Origin: Scleromatobacter humisilvae
GTDB taxonomy: Bacteria; Pseudomonadota; Gammaproteobacteria; Burkholderiales; Burkholderiaceae_C
Assembly (NCBI RefSeq): GCF_023231945.1
Contig: NZ_JAJLJH010000001.1
Span: 620,001-684,000 of the forward strand
DNA: 64,000 nt
Reading direction: 5' to 3'
Shown here: piece by piece, positions 1 to 8,267 of the stretch
Position numbering within the stretch: position 1 is the first letter of the stretch
Layout: every line of letters starts with the position of its first letter
Made by a program: the position numbers and the translations under genes
Notes under the pieces: generated by a model
The model's database searches: none
What the model was told of the DNA's origin: nothing
Seen by the model: the letters and a program-made list of their open reading frames with translations, nothing else

Positions 1-210
1 GGCCAGGTCGGCGCGCGTCTGCGACAGCTCGGCCAGCGTGCCGGTCGTCCCGATCTCGAGGAAGCGGATCGTGCCGGCGAAGCGCTGCGCGCGGATCGCC
101 TCGGTCAGCGCGCGGCCCTGCGCGGTCTGCTGCGTCGGGTCGCCGCGCCGCGCGGAGAACACGACGATGGCTTCGGGCTCGAGCAGCGGCTGCAGGTAGT
201 GCTTGTCCAT
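1..210 (-). CDS. CoA-ligase-like protein, N-terminal fragment
   Basis: Reading the minus strand from an ATG at 208-210 gives an uninterrupted 70-codon frame that runs off the left edge, so only the N-terminus is visible. It opens MDKHYLQPLLEPEAIVVFSA and continues with a Rossmann-like stretch ending in a leucine-rich helix. From memory this resembles the start of the NDP-forming acetate-CoA ligase family (CoA-binding domain), often fused to a GNAT acetyltransferase in Burkholderiales. The catalytic parts are outside the window, so the function is a family guess. Confidence 0.5.
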   Translation of the reverse strand, partial: MDKHYLQPLLEPEAIVVFSARRGDPTQQTAQGRALTEAIRAQRFAGTIRFLEIGTTGTLAELSQTRADLA

Positions 211-265
211 CCCGCCAGTCTGCAGCAAAACCGAGGCGCTGGCGACGAGATGCGTCAACGAATCG

Positions 266-1150
266 TCAGGTCGCCGCACGCACCGCGGGCCTTCGGAACA
301 CCAGCACGTTGCCGGCCATCACCAGCACCAGGCCGGCGAGCGCCGGCGCCGTCCAGCGGTAATCCTCCACCACCGACGAGATCGCCAGCGCCACCAGCGG
401 GAACAGCACCGTGCAGTAGGCCGCGCGCTCGGGGCCGAGGCGGCCGACCAGCAGCAGGTAGGCCGTGAAGCCGATGACCGAGCCGGGGATGGCCAGATAC
501 AACCACGCGCCGACGTAGGTGGTCGACCAGTCGAAAGCCGGCGCGATGCCGAAGGACGCGCAGCCGGCCACCAGCACCAGGGTGCCGACCGTCATGCCCC
601 AGGCGTTGGTGAGCGCGGGCGTCTCGCCCAGCGCCTGCATGCGCGCGGACAGCAGGTTGCCGCACGAGAAGCACAGCGTGCCGCCGAGCGCGAACGCGAG
701 GCCGCGCACGGTGCCGGCCGACGCGCCGTGGCGCGCGAGTTCGGGCCAGAACATCAGGAGCAGGCCGGCCAGGCCCACCGCGCCGCCGCCGATGATCGTC
801 GACGTCAATGGCCGCTTGAACACGACGCGCGCGCCGAGCGCGTTCCAGAGCGTGGCCGTCGAGAACACCACCGCGACAAGCCCGCTGGCGATGGTTCGGC
901 TGGCGTTCAGGAAGCAGATGAAGTTGACGCAGAACAGGCACAGCCCCTGCGCCGCGACCAGCCAGCGCACCTCGCGCCGCGGCAGCCGCAGCCTGCCGCG
1001 CGCGGCCAGCCACGCGAACAGCACGACGGCCGCGAGCGCGAAGCGCCAGGCGATCGACCACGGGATGGGCACGCTGCCCAGCTGCAGCTTGAGGGCGATC
1101 CAGGTGGTGCCCCAGATGAGGACGGTGAGGGCGTAGAGGACGAGCGTCAT
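266..1150 (-). CDS. EamA/DMT-family inner-membrane transporter
   Basis: A 294-residue, almost entirely hydrophobic protein with about ten membrane segments arranged as two EamA repeats (roughly residues 5-135 and 147-285). The start MTLVLYALTVLIWGTTWIAL carries the WGxxW signature of the drug/metabolite transporter superfamily, and the length is normal. Such proteins usually export amino acids or metabolites; the substrate cannot be read here. It is divergent from an AraC regulator with 107 bp between the starts, so that regulator probably controls it. Confidence 0.9.
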   Translation of the reverse strand: MTLVLYALTVLIWGTTWIALKLQLGSVPIPWSIAWRFALAAVVLFAWLAARGRLRLPRREVRWLVAAQGLCLFCVNFICFLNASRTIASGLVAVVFSTATLWNALGARVVFKRPLTSTIIGGGAVGLAGLLLMFWPELARHGASAGTVRGLAFALGGTLCFSCGNLLSARMQALGETPALTNAWGMTVGTLVLVAGCASFGIAPAFDWSTTYVGAWLYLAIPGSVIGFTAYLLLVGRLGPERAAYCTVLFPLVALAISSVVEDYRWTAPALAGLVLVMAGNVLVFRRPAVRAAT

Positions 1151-1257
1151 GCCGCCGAGTCTGCCCCGCCGCGTGCGGGCGGAATTGCACGTTCCTGCGT
1201 TTGCGTGCGTGTCGCGCGCGCACGCGGGATGCGCTCGCGCTAGAGTCGCTGCACGAC

Positions 1258-2148
1258 ATGTCCACCGCCGCGCCGTCCCCGCCCGCCGACGTCTTCGACG
1301 TCCTCTCGCGCTCGCGCGCCCGCCTGCACCGGCGCGCGACGCTGGGCGACGGGCTGGCCGTGGCGCAGTGGTCGAACAGCTTCGACGCCACGCGCTACCT
1401 GCCGCGCCATCACACGCTGTCGCTGTACCTGCGCGGCGGCCACGGCACCTATCGCGAGGACGCCCCGACGGAACGCGGCGCGCCGGGCAAGCTGTGCCTG
1501 ATGCCGGCCGGACACGAGGTCAACTGGGTCGTCGGCAGCGAGCAGACCTTCGTGCACCTGTACTTCGAGGCGGAGCGCCTCGCGCCGCTGGCACTGCGCC
1601 TGCTCGATCGCGAGCCGCGCGAGCTGCGCCTGCCCGAGCTCAACTTCTGCGACGACCCCGAGCTGGTCGCGAGCCTCGCGCGCCTGGTGTCGCTCGACTG
1701 GACCGACGCCGGCGAACGCCTCGCCGCCAACGCGCTGGGCCACGCGGCCCTCGCGCACGTGCTCGCGCGCCACGCGGGACGCGCGCCGCGCGGGGACATC
1801 CGCGGCGGCCTCGCGCCGGCGCTGCGGCGGCGTCTCGTCGACTGGCTGGATGCGCGCCTCGCGCAGGCGGTGACCGTCGGCGAGATGGCCGCGTTCTGCG
1901 CGCTGTCGGAGACGCACTTCGCGCACGCGTTCCGCGCCTCGATGGGCGTCGCGCCGCACGAATGGATCGTCGCGCGCCGCATCGAACGCGCCGCGGCGCT
2001 GCTGCGCGCGCGGCATGCGCCGTCGCTCGATGACGTCGCGCGCGCCACGGGCCACGCGAGCGCGAGCCACCTGGTGCGGCGCTTCAAGGCGGTGTGGGGC
2101 ATGACGCCCGGCCAGTACCGCGCCGCCGCGGGCCAGCTCAGGCGCTAG
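1258..2148 (+). CDS. AraC-family transcriptional regulator
   Basis: The ATG at 1258 (MSTAAPSPPADVFDVL) is preferred; the frame opens 57 bases further up, but the extra residues are Arg-rich and unlike a protein. The 296-residue product has an N-terminal cupin-like effector domain with several His residues (RYLPRHHTLSLYLRGGHGTY) and a C-terminal double helix-turn-helix of AraC type (about 195-295), including the VTVGEMAAFCALSETHFAHAF and GHASASHLVRRFK helices. Divergence from the EamA exporter suggests ligand-dependent control of that gene. Its last 11 bases overlap the convergent YgjV-like gene. Confidence 0.93.
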   Translation: MSTAAPSPPADVFDVLSRSRARLHRRATLGDGLAVAQWSNSFDATRYLPRHHTLSLYLRGGHGTYREDAPTERGAPGKLCLMPAGHEVNWVVGSEQTFVHLYFEAERLAPLALRLLDREPRELRLPELNFCDDPELVASLARLVSLDWTDAGERLAANALGHAALAHVLARHAGRAPRGDIRGGLAPALRRRLVDWLDARLAQAVTVGEMAAFCALSETHFAHAFRASMGVAPHEWIVARRIERAAALLRARHAPSLDDVARATGHASASHLVRRFKAVWGMTPGQYRAAAGQLRR

Positions 2149-2650
2149 CGCTTCGGCTCATGCGGCAGGCGCCGTACAGCGACGCCGCCGCGCTGATCAG
2201 GTTGGCCGCCATCTGCTCCCACGAGCCGTAGCTCCAGGCGTTGACCATCCACAGCGCCGACACCGCCAGCATCACCCAGCGCAGCGAGCGCCCGGTGAGG
2301 TGGAACACGGCATAGGTGGACATCAGCGAGGCCCCGACCATCAGCAGCGACGCCCAGCCGCCCCACGTCCACAGGCCGACCGTCAGCGTCAGCGCCGCGA
2401 ACACCGCGAAGCCGATCGTGCGCGAGCGGCGTTCGCCCAGCGTGACGGCCGAGGTCGCGGTGCGGCCCGCGCTGACCACGCTCAACGCGGCCGCCACGTT
2501 GGCGCCCATCAGGAAGTTGTTGAGCGCCCAGATCATGCCGGCCACGCCCGAGCGCAGGCGCAGCGAGCGCTCGCAGGTGCAGACCAGCGCGACGACGTTG
2601 AGGGCCAGGGCGATCAGGCCCGAGGCATGGATGAGCAGCGTGTTGGACAT
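2138..2650 (-). CDS. YgjV-like inner-membrane protein
   Basis: This 170-residue protein has about five or six hydrophobic helices and a pattern (VALVCTCERSLRLRSG near the N-terminus, then WALNNFLMG) that matches the bacterial inner-membrane protein family typified by E. coli YgjV. No biochemical role is established for the family. It stands alone, convergent with the AraC gene, with an 11-bp overlap of the 3-prime ends. No signal peptide is separable from the first membrane helix. Confidence 0.75.
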   Translation of the reverse strand: MSNTLLIHASGLIALALNVVALVCTCERSLRLRSGVAGMIWALNNFLMGANVAAALSVVSAGRTATSAVTLGERRSRTIGFAVFAALTLTVGLWTWGGWASLLMVGASLMSTYAVFHLTGRSLRWVMLAVSALWMVNAWSYGSWEQMAANLISAAASLYGACRMSRSASA

Positions 2651-2833
2651 GGCGTTTGGGGACTGTCGACAAGTCTAGGAATCGCGCCGGATTCCGAACG
2701 CGAGATGAACGGCCCAAGCGCCGTGCAAACCACAGCTGCTTACATGCGCGACAGGCCCGCGACATCGAAACTGGCCCGCACTCGCCACGCATTTCCGACC
2801 GCTGCGAAAAGGCCCGCCTGGCCAGAATGGGCG

Positions 2834-4147
2834 ATGACTCCGAGAACCCTTGCGCGGCTGCAGCGCGCAACCTGGCTGGCCGCGTCTTTCGCCGCACTTT
2901 CCTCGACGGCTTCGGCGCAGGACGCCACCGGCAGCTCCGACTTCCGCCTCAACGGCTTCGGCACCCTGGGCCTCGTCGACGTGCTGCCGCACGACTCGTG
3001 GGGCTTCCGCCGCGAGATCGACCAGACCGAACACCACGACCAGCACCTGCGCGCCGACGTCGACTCGCGCCTGGGCCTGCAGGCGTCGTGGCGGCTCGAC
3101 CCGCAATTCGAACTCGTCGGCCAGCTCGTGCTGAAGCCGCGCGCCCACGAGGCCGCGGACGACGAGAGCCTCGCGGAGGCCTTCGCGGCCTGGCGTCCGG
3201 CGCCCGAGTGGGAGATCCGCGCCGGCCGCACCAGCCCCGACCTGTTCCTGCTCGCCGACGTGCGCAACGTCGGCTTCGCCTACCCGTGGATGCGGCCCAG
3301 CGTCGACTTCTATGGCTGGATGCCGGCCTCGACGCTCGACGGCGCCGACGTCAGCCGCCAATGGCTGCTCGGCGACGGCCGCCTGCGCGCGAAGATCTTC
3401 GCGGGCAAGACCAGCGTCACGCTCGGTGCCAACCAGCCCGACACCACCGACGACCACGGCAACGTGCATCCGTTGCTGGGCAGCACGCTGGCCTTCGACG
3501 CCGGCGGCCTCACCATCAAGGCGACCGTCGCCGAGGCGCACACGCGCTCGCGCAACTTCGACAACGTGATCCAGGCCTACAACGGCCTCGACCAGTTGGC
3601 ACGGCTGCCGGTGCCCGTCGTCTCGACGCAGGCCGCGCAGCTGCGCGACTCGTTCTCTTCCCATACGTTCGTCACCCGCTACGCGGCGCTCGGCGTCTCG
3701 TGGGACATGAGCCCGTGGCAGATGCAGGCGGAACTGTCGCGCATCACCGGCAACTTCGAGAGCAGCTCGGCCTGGTACGGCTACGCGAGCCTCGCGCGCC
3801 GCATCGATGACGTGACGCTCTTCACGATGGTCGGCCGCGCCCGCTCGTCGCGCGCACCGCTGCCCCAGCCGCAATGGACCGGTGCGCTGGCGCCGGTCGT
3901 CGGCCCGGTGCTGGCGCAGCAGGCGCAGACCCTGGGCACCGACATCGCGGGCCAGTACAACTCCGGCCGCGAGAACGAGGGCACGCTCACAGTCGGCTCG
4001 CGCTGGGACATCAACGCCCAGGTCGCGCTGAAGGCGCAGCTCGACGTCGTGCGCAGCGCCGCCTACGGTGGCGGCTTGTGGGGCTTCAACACGCCGGCCG
4101 CGCATCACGCGAGCGTGCTCAGCGCCGGCATGGACTTCGTCTTCTGA
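2834..4147 (+). CDS. Outer-membrane porin-like beta-barrel protein
   Basis: The start at 2834 (MTPRTLARLQRATWLAASFA) gives a clear signal peptide ending near STASAQ (about residue 29). The 437-residue protein then shows alternating hydrophobic/polar strands rich in aromatic residues, and it ends in F-V-F, the terminal aromatic signal of outer-membrane barrels. The stop overlaps the next start by one base, so it is translationally coupled to a periplasmic binding-protein-like gene and a diguanylate cyclase. A channel or sensor delivering a signal to that cyclase is inferred from position only; there is no plug domain, so it is not a TonB receptor. Confidence 0.7.
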   Translation: MTPRTLARLQRATWLAASFAALSSTASAQDATGSSDFRLNGFGTLGLVDVLPHDSWGFRREIDQTEHHDQHLRADVDSRLGLQASWRLDPQFELVGQLVLKPRAHEAADDESLAEAFAAWRPAPEWEIRAGRTSPDLFLLADVRNVGFAYPWMRPSVDFYGWMPASTLDGADVSRQWLLGDGRLRAKIFAGKTSVTLGANQPDTTDDHGNVHPLLGSTLAFDAGGLTIKATVAEAHTRSRNFDNVIQAYNGLDQLARLPVPVVSTQAAQLRDSFSSHTFVTRYAALGVSWDMSPWQMQAELSRITGNFESSSAWYGYASLARRIDDVTLFTMVGRARSSRAPLPQPQWTGALAPVVGPVLAQQAQTLGTDIAGQYNSGRENEGTLTVGSRWDINAQVALKAQLDVVRSAAYGGGLWGFNTPAAHHASVLSAGMDFVF

Positions 4148-4617
4148 TGGCCGCCGCAACCCGCCTCCTCCCCTGGCGCCGGCGCGGCCTCGTCGCGTCG
4201 CTCGCGGCGCTGGCGCTGTTCGCCGCGGCGCTGCCCGCGCGCGCCGACGTGTGGGTCGTCGTGCCGACGTCCAGCAGCGTCAAGGCCATGTCGCAGAAGG
4301 AACTCGTCGACCTCTACATGGGCCGCAGCCGCGCCTTCCCCGACGGCACGTTCGCGCTGCCGTTCGACCTGCCGCGCGACGATCCCGGCCGCGCCGCGTT
4401 CTACAAGTCGCTGACCGGCATGGATCTCGCGCAGATCAACAGCTACTGGTCGCGCCTGATGTTCTCGGGCCAGACGCTGCCGCCGCAGCCGCTGCCCGGC
4501 GAGGCCGCGATGGCGGACCTCGTCAGGCGCAATCCGAGCGCGGTCGGCTACCTGCTGCAGGAGCCCGCGGCCGACAAGGGCCTGCGCGTCGTCCTCGTGC
4601 TCAAGGCGCCGAAGTGA
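4147..4617 (+). CDS. Periplasmic phosphate-binding-like (PstS-like) protein
   Basis: The ATG at 4147 overlaps the preceding TGA (TGATG). The first 34 residues form a signal peptide (LALFAAALPARA-D). The 156-residue product carries the short substrate-binding-like fold seen in small PstS-related proteins: VWVVVPTSSSVKAMSQKEL, LYMGRSRAFPDG, and a C-terminal VRRNPSAVGYLLQ. At about half the length of a true PstS it is more likely a sensory binding protein than a transport component, and no ABC transporter genes are nearby. It lies between a porin-like gene and a membrane diguanylate cyclase, which suggests it feeds a periplasmic signal to the cyclase. Confidence 0.75.
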   Translation: MAAATRLLPWRRRGLVASLAALALFAAALPARADVWVVVPTSSSVKAMSQKELVDLYMGRSRAFPDGTFALPFDLPRDDPGRAAFYKSLTGMDLAQINSYWSRLMFSGQTLPPQPLPGEAAMADLVRRNPSAVGYLLQEPAADKGLRVVLVLKAPK

Positions 4618-6242
4618 ACCTGCCGCGCTCGCGCCTGCAATACCGCTTCCCCGCCGGCGCGCTGGCGGCGGCGCTGGTGTTCGCGCTGATCGCGGGCGCG
4701 CTGGCCTACGCGCTCGGCGAGCGGCGCGCGAACGAGGCCGCGCACCAGACCATCGCCGGCATGCAGGCCGCCGTCGAGAAGACCGCGGCCATCGCCGTCT
4801 ACGCACACGACGCGCCGTTGATGCGCGAGGTGCTCGAGGGCGTGGCACGCAACTCGCTCGTCAGGCAGGTCGACATCGTCGACGACGGCGGCAGGACGCT
4901 TCTGCAAGGCTCGGGCAGGGCCGCGCCCGTGCATGCGAGCGAGGCTGTCGTCCTCCAGCCGCTGAAGTCGCCGTTCGACGCCGGCGAGACCATCGGCGCG
5001 ATGCGCATCGAGATCGACGGCGACCAGCTGCAGCGCGTCGCGCGCCGCGAGGCCTGGCTGATGGCGCTGCTGATGGTGGGCCAGGCCGCGCTGATCGCGA
5101 TGATCGTCTTCCTCACCGGCGCCCGGCTGGTCTCGCGGCCCATCGTGCGGCTGGCGCGCGCGCTGGCGATGATGCCGCCCGGCTCCACGCAGCTGCTGCC
5201 GACGCCGCGCGGCCATGCGCACGACGAGATCGGCACGCTGGTGCAGTCGGCCAACGACCTGCTGAGCGCCAACGCCCAGGCGCTGCAGCGCGAACGCGAG
5301 CTGCGCCAGGACATCGAGGCGATGGAAGCCCAGTACCGCCAGATCTTCGACTCCACCAGCGCGGGCATCTTCGTGCTGGATCGCCAGGGCCGGCTGATCA
5401 ACGGCAACCCGACGGTGCTCAAGGTGATCGGCGGCGGCGTGCGCGACCTGCGCCAGATGCGCGGCCGCGACTTCCTCGAGCTCGTCTTCGCGCGCCCGGA
5501 ACGCGCGCGCGCGATGATCGAGCAGGCGGCGCTGCGCAACGAGACGATGTCGGCGGACCTCGAGCTGCGCGCGGCGGAGGGCCGCACGCGCTGGGCGCAC
5601 TGCCTGCTGTCGGTGCAGGAGGCGCGCCGCCCGGACGAGACGACGGACTCGATGGCCATGGACGGCGTCGTCGAGGGCGTGCTCTACGACATCACCGAAC
5701 GCAAGCAGGTCGAGACCGACGTGCGCCGCCGCGCCGACCACGACGCGCTGACCGGCGCGCTCAACCGCAACGGCATCGACGAGGCCATCGACCGCCATCT
5801 CGCGCACGGCGACGCCACGGATGCGTTGACGCTGCTGTACCTCGACCTCGACGGCTTCAAGCAGATCAACGACCGCCACGGCCACCACCACGGCGACGAG
5901 GTGCTGCAGCAGGCCGTGCAGCGCATCCAGTCGGAGCTGCGGCGCAACACCGACCTGGTCGGACGCATCGGCGGCGACGAGTTCGTCGTCGCGCTGGCGC
6001 ACTCCGGCCCGACCGACGTGGCCGCCAGCCAGATCGCCGCCAGCATCGTCGCGCGCCTGTGCGAACCGTTCGAGCTGGACGGCGGCCGCGCCGTCGCCGA
6101 GATCGGCGTCAGCATCGGCATGGCCAGCTTCCCGCGCCACGGCCGCCAGCGGCGCGAGCTGATGCACGCGGCCGACGAGGCGATGTACTGGGTCAAGCGC
6201 CACGGCAAGAACGGCTACGCCACGGCGCTCGCCGAGAAGTGA
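4614..6242 (+). CDS. Membrane diguanylate cyclase (sensor-HAMP-PAS-GGDEF)
   Basis: A GTG start at 4614 overlaps the previous stop by four bases (GTGA). The 542-residue protein has a membrane helix (about 12-34), a periplasmic sensor region to about 140, a second helix, a HAMP-like linker, a PAS domain (about 240-360) and a C-terminal GGDEF domain with GGDEF at residues 453-457. An intact RNTD inhibitory site lies five residues upstream, so product inhibition by c-di-GMP is expected. It should convert two GTP into c-di-GMP at the inner membrane. Coupling to the two upstream genes suggests its sensor region reads the periplasmic binding-like protein. Confidence 0.92.
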   Translation: MNLPRSRLQYRFPAGALAAALVFALIAGALAYALGERRANEAAHQTIAGMQAAVEKTAAIAVYAHDAPLMREVLEGVARNSLVRQVDIVDDGGRTLLQGSGRAAPVHASEAVVLQPLKSPFDAGETIGAMRIEIDGDQLQRVARREAWLMALLMVGQAALIAMIVFLTGARLVSRPIVRLARALAMMPPGSTQLLPTPRGHAHDEIGTLVQSANDLLSANAQALQRERELRQDIEAMEAQYRQIFDSTSAGIFVLDRQGRLINGNPTVLKVIGGGVRDLRQMRGRDFLELVFARPERARAMIEQAALRNETMSADLELRAAEGRTRWAHCLLSVQEARRPDETTDSMAMDGVVEGVLYDITERKQVETDVRRRADHDALTGALNRNGIDEAIDRHLAHGDATDALTLLYLDLDGFKQINDRHGHHHGDEVLQQAVQRIQSELRRNTDLVGRIGGDEFVVALAHSGPTDVAASQIAASIVARLCEPFELDGGRAVAEIGVSIGMASFPRHGRQRRELMHAADEAMYWVKRHGKNGYATALAEK

Positions 6243-6245
6243 CGG

Positions 6246-6878
6246 TCAGGGCAGCCGATAGGTCAGCTTGTGCTTTCCGTTGCTGACCATGGAATCGAGC
6301 CCGACCCACTCGCCCTGCTCCGAGATCCAGACGTCGACCGGCGATTCGCCGCCGGTGATGCGCCAGTCCGTCGCGGCGACGTCCTTGCCGCCCACCGTCA
6401 CCTGGCCGCTGGCCACGCGCTCCACCTTCACCGCGTCGACCCGGCCGGTCTGCGGATTGAGCAGCCGCTTCTGCGCGCGCATCGCCGGGTTCCAGTAGGC
6501 GAAGGTCATCAGGCAGCCGGGCTCGGACGTCGTGCCGGCACGGGTCGCGATCTCGTTGGCGTCGCCGCTCTTCGCGAGCTTGACGCTGGCGGCCTTGCCG
6601 TCGTCGTCGGTGCTGGCGACGAGGCCGGACAGGCAGTCGCCCGTCCACTGCTCGTCGGCATGGTGGTGATAGTGGTAGGCGGTGATGCCGATGATCTTCA
6701 CTCGGAAGTCGGCCTCGCTGGTGACCTTGCGCGCGTCGCCTTCGGTCGCCACGGTGAACACGTGCTTGCCGATGGGCCTGCCGTCCAGGAAGGCCTCGAA
6801 CGCGTAAGTGCGCGTGCCGTCAGCAGCGTGCGCCGCGAAGGCCGTCGCGAGCATCGTGGCGATCAGCGCATGCTTCAT
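6246..6878 (-). CDS. DUF6134-like secreted protein
   Basis: The ATG at 6876-6878 starts a 210-residue product with a signal peptide (MKHALIATMLATAFAAHAAD). The mature part (TYAFEAFLDGRPIGKHVFTV, later YHYHHHADEQW, CLMTFAYWNPAM, WISEQGEWVGLDSMVSNGKHKL) is a compact beta-rich domain matching the DUF6134 pattern as I remember it. Its start overlaps the stop of the DUF1295 gene by four bases. It is the last gene of the lipid-modification-like run, so an envelope lipid role is inferred from context; no catalytic motif is recognised. Confidence 0.75.
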   Translation of the reverse strand: MKHALIATMLATAFAAHAADGTRTYAFEAFLDGRPIGKHVFTVATEGDARKVTSEADFRVKIIGITAYHYHHHADEQWTGDCLSGLVASTDDDGKAASVKLAKSGDANEIATRAGTTSEPGCLMTFAYWNPAMRAQKRLLNPQTGRVDAVKVERVASGQVTVGGKDVAATDWRITGGESPVDVWISEQGEWVGLDSMVSNGKHKLTYRLP

Positions 6879-7684
6879 GCCGAGGTCTCCTTGCGGCGCG
6901 GCGGCCCGGGGATGAATGCGTTGGTGCGCGCGATGTAGTCGCGGTAGGCGGGGCGACGTTCGCCGATGTCCTTCTCGAGCATCGCGACGCCCGAGACCTT
7001 CAGCAGCAGCACCGTCATCAGCAGCGGCGACAGCACGGTCCAGATCGCCGCGGCCCCGCCGGCGGCCAGCGCGATCAGCCACACGCCCCACCAGAAGCAG
7101 GCCTCGCCGAAGTAGTTCGGGTGCCGCGTGTAGCGCCACAGCCCGCGATCCATCACCTGGCCCTTGTGCGACGGCTCGCGCCTGAACGCGGCCATCTGCG
7201 CGTCGCCGATGGCCTCGAACAGGAAGCCGACGAGCGCGACGACGATGCCGGCGACGTCGAGCGTGCCGAACGCACGATCGCCCGCGAGCGCGGCCAACGT
7301 CGGCGCGGACACGATCCACGCCAGCACCATCTGCAGCGCGAAGACGAGGTAGAGGCTCTTGAAGGCGAAGTGCGGCTGGTTGCGCGCCCGGATCTCCTGG
7401 TAGCGGCGATCTTCGCCATGCCCCCAGTTGCGCCACGTGATGTAGGCCGCCAGCCGCAGGCCCCAGGCGAGCACCAGCACCAGCACGGCGATGGCGCGCG
7501 GGCTCGTCGACGACGCCTGCGCCGCGTAGACGACCGCGGGCCCGGCGATCATCAGCGACCACAGGCGGTCGACGAGGCTGACGTCGTGCCGCACGAGGCT
7601 CGCGATCCAGGTGCCGGCCGCGATCAGCGAGATCAGCGCGAGGCCGCACAGAGCGACGGGCAGCAGCGAGGCGAAGTCAGGCAT
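6875..7684 (-). CDS. DUF1295 membrane protein (steroid-reductase-like fold)
   Basis: A 269-residue polytopic protein. Its C-terminal half contains the DUF1295 / isoprenylcysteine-methyltransferase-like signature RYTRHPNYFGEACFWWG, with RYQEIRARNQPHF earlier. This superfamily includes steroid 5-alpha-reductase-like and lipid-modifying enzymes that use a nucleotide or SAM cofactor at the membrane. It overlaps the DUF2878 gene by 8 bp upstream and the DUF6134 gene by 4 bp downstream, so the run is tightly coupled. The substrate is unknown; a modified fatty acid is plausible given the nearby CFA-type methyltransferase. Confidence 0.88.
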   Translation of the reverse strand: MPDFASLLPVALCGLALISLIAAGTWIASLVRHDVSLVDRLWSLMIAGPAVVYAAQASSTSPRAIAVLVLVLAWGLRLAAYITWRNWGHGEDRRYQEIRARNQPHFAFKSLYLVFALQMVLAWIVSAPTLAALAGDRAFGTLDVAGIVVALVGFLFEAIGDAQMAAFRREPSHKGQVMDRGLWRYTRHPNYFGEACFWWGVWLIALAAGGAAAIWTVLSPLLMTVLLLKVSGVAMLEKDIGERRPAYRDYIARTNAFIPGPPRRKETSA

Positions 7685-8267
7685 GGGCGGGTTGCGGCGC
7701 GACGCCGTCGAAGCGATCGGAGATCCACATGACCAGCGGCATCAGCACCGCCCACATGCAGGCCAGGGTGACGAGCGCGGCGGGCTCGTCGACGAAGTGC
7801 GCGCCGCCCAGCCGCACGCCGCCGAGGTACGACAGCGGCCCGAACACGGCGCCCAGCACCACCGCGAGCAAAGGCTTGCGCTTGAGCCAGCGCAACGTGA
7901 CGTTGAGCGCGATGCCGAACTCCGCCCACAGCGCGACCATCCAGTACGGCGCGAGCCACGCCACCGGCTGGCCTGCCGGGTAGGCGACGTGGCCCTGCGC
8001 GACGACCAGCGACTCGGCCACGAGCCCGATCGCGCCGAGGATCGCGGCCAGCGCGAGCTCGGTCGCGGGCCGCGCCGAGATCGCCACGTGCCACGCGATC
8101 GCCGCGACGACCGCCGCCGTGCCCCACAGCGGCTCCCCGTGCGCGACTCCCAGGATGCAGGCGAACCACGCCGCCTCGAACACGACGAAGTTCGCGACTT
8201 GACGCACGCGCGAGGGCGCCCCCGCGTCACGCGCGGGCGCACGGGCGAGCGCGGGCGAGAGCTGCAT
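7677..8267 (-). CDS. DUF2878 integral membrane protein
   Basis: Starting at the ATG 8265-8267 (MQLSPALARAPARDAGAPSR), the 196-residue protein has five or six membrane helices and the conserved DUF2878 features VVFEAAWFACILGVAHG, PYWMVALWAEFGIALNVTLRWL and GPLSYLGGVRLGGAHF. No biochemical activity is known. The family is repeatedly found beside CFA-type methyltransferases and photolyase or flavoprotein genes in Proteobacteria. Here it overlaps the methyltransferase stop by one base and the DUF1295 start by eight. Confidence 0.85.
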   Translation of the reverse strand: MQLSPALARAPARDAGAPSRVRQVANFVVFEAAWFACILGVAHGEPLWGTAAVVAAIAWHVAISARPATELALAAILGAIGLVAESLVVAQGHVAYPAGQPVAWLAPYWMVALWAEFGIALNVTLRWLKRKPLLAVVLGAVFGPLSYLGGVRLGGAHFVDEPAALVTLACMWAVLMPLVMWISDRFDGVAPQPAHA

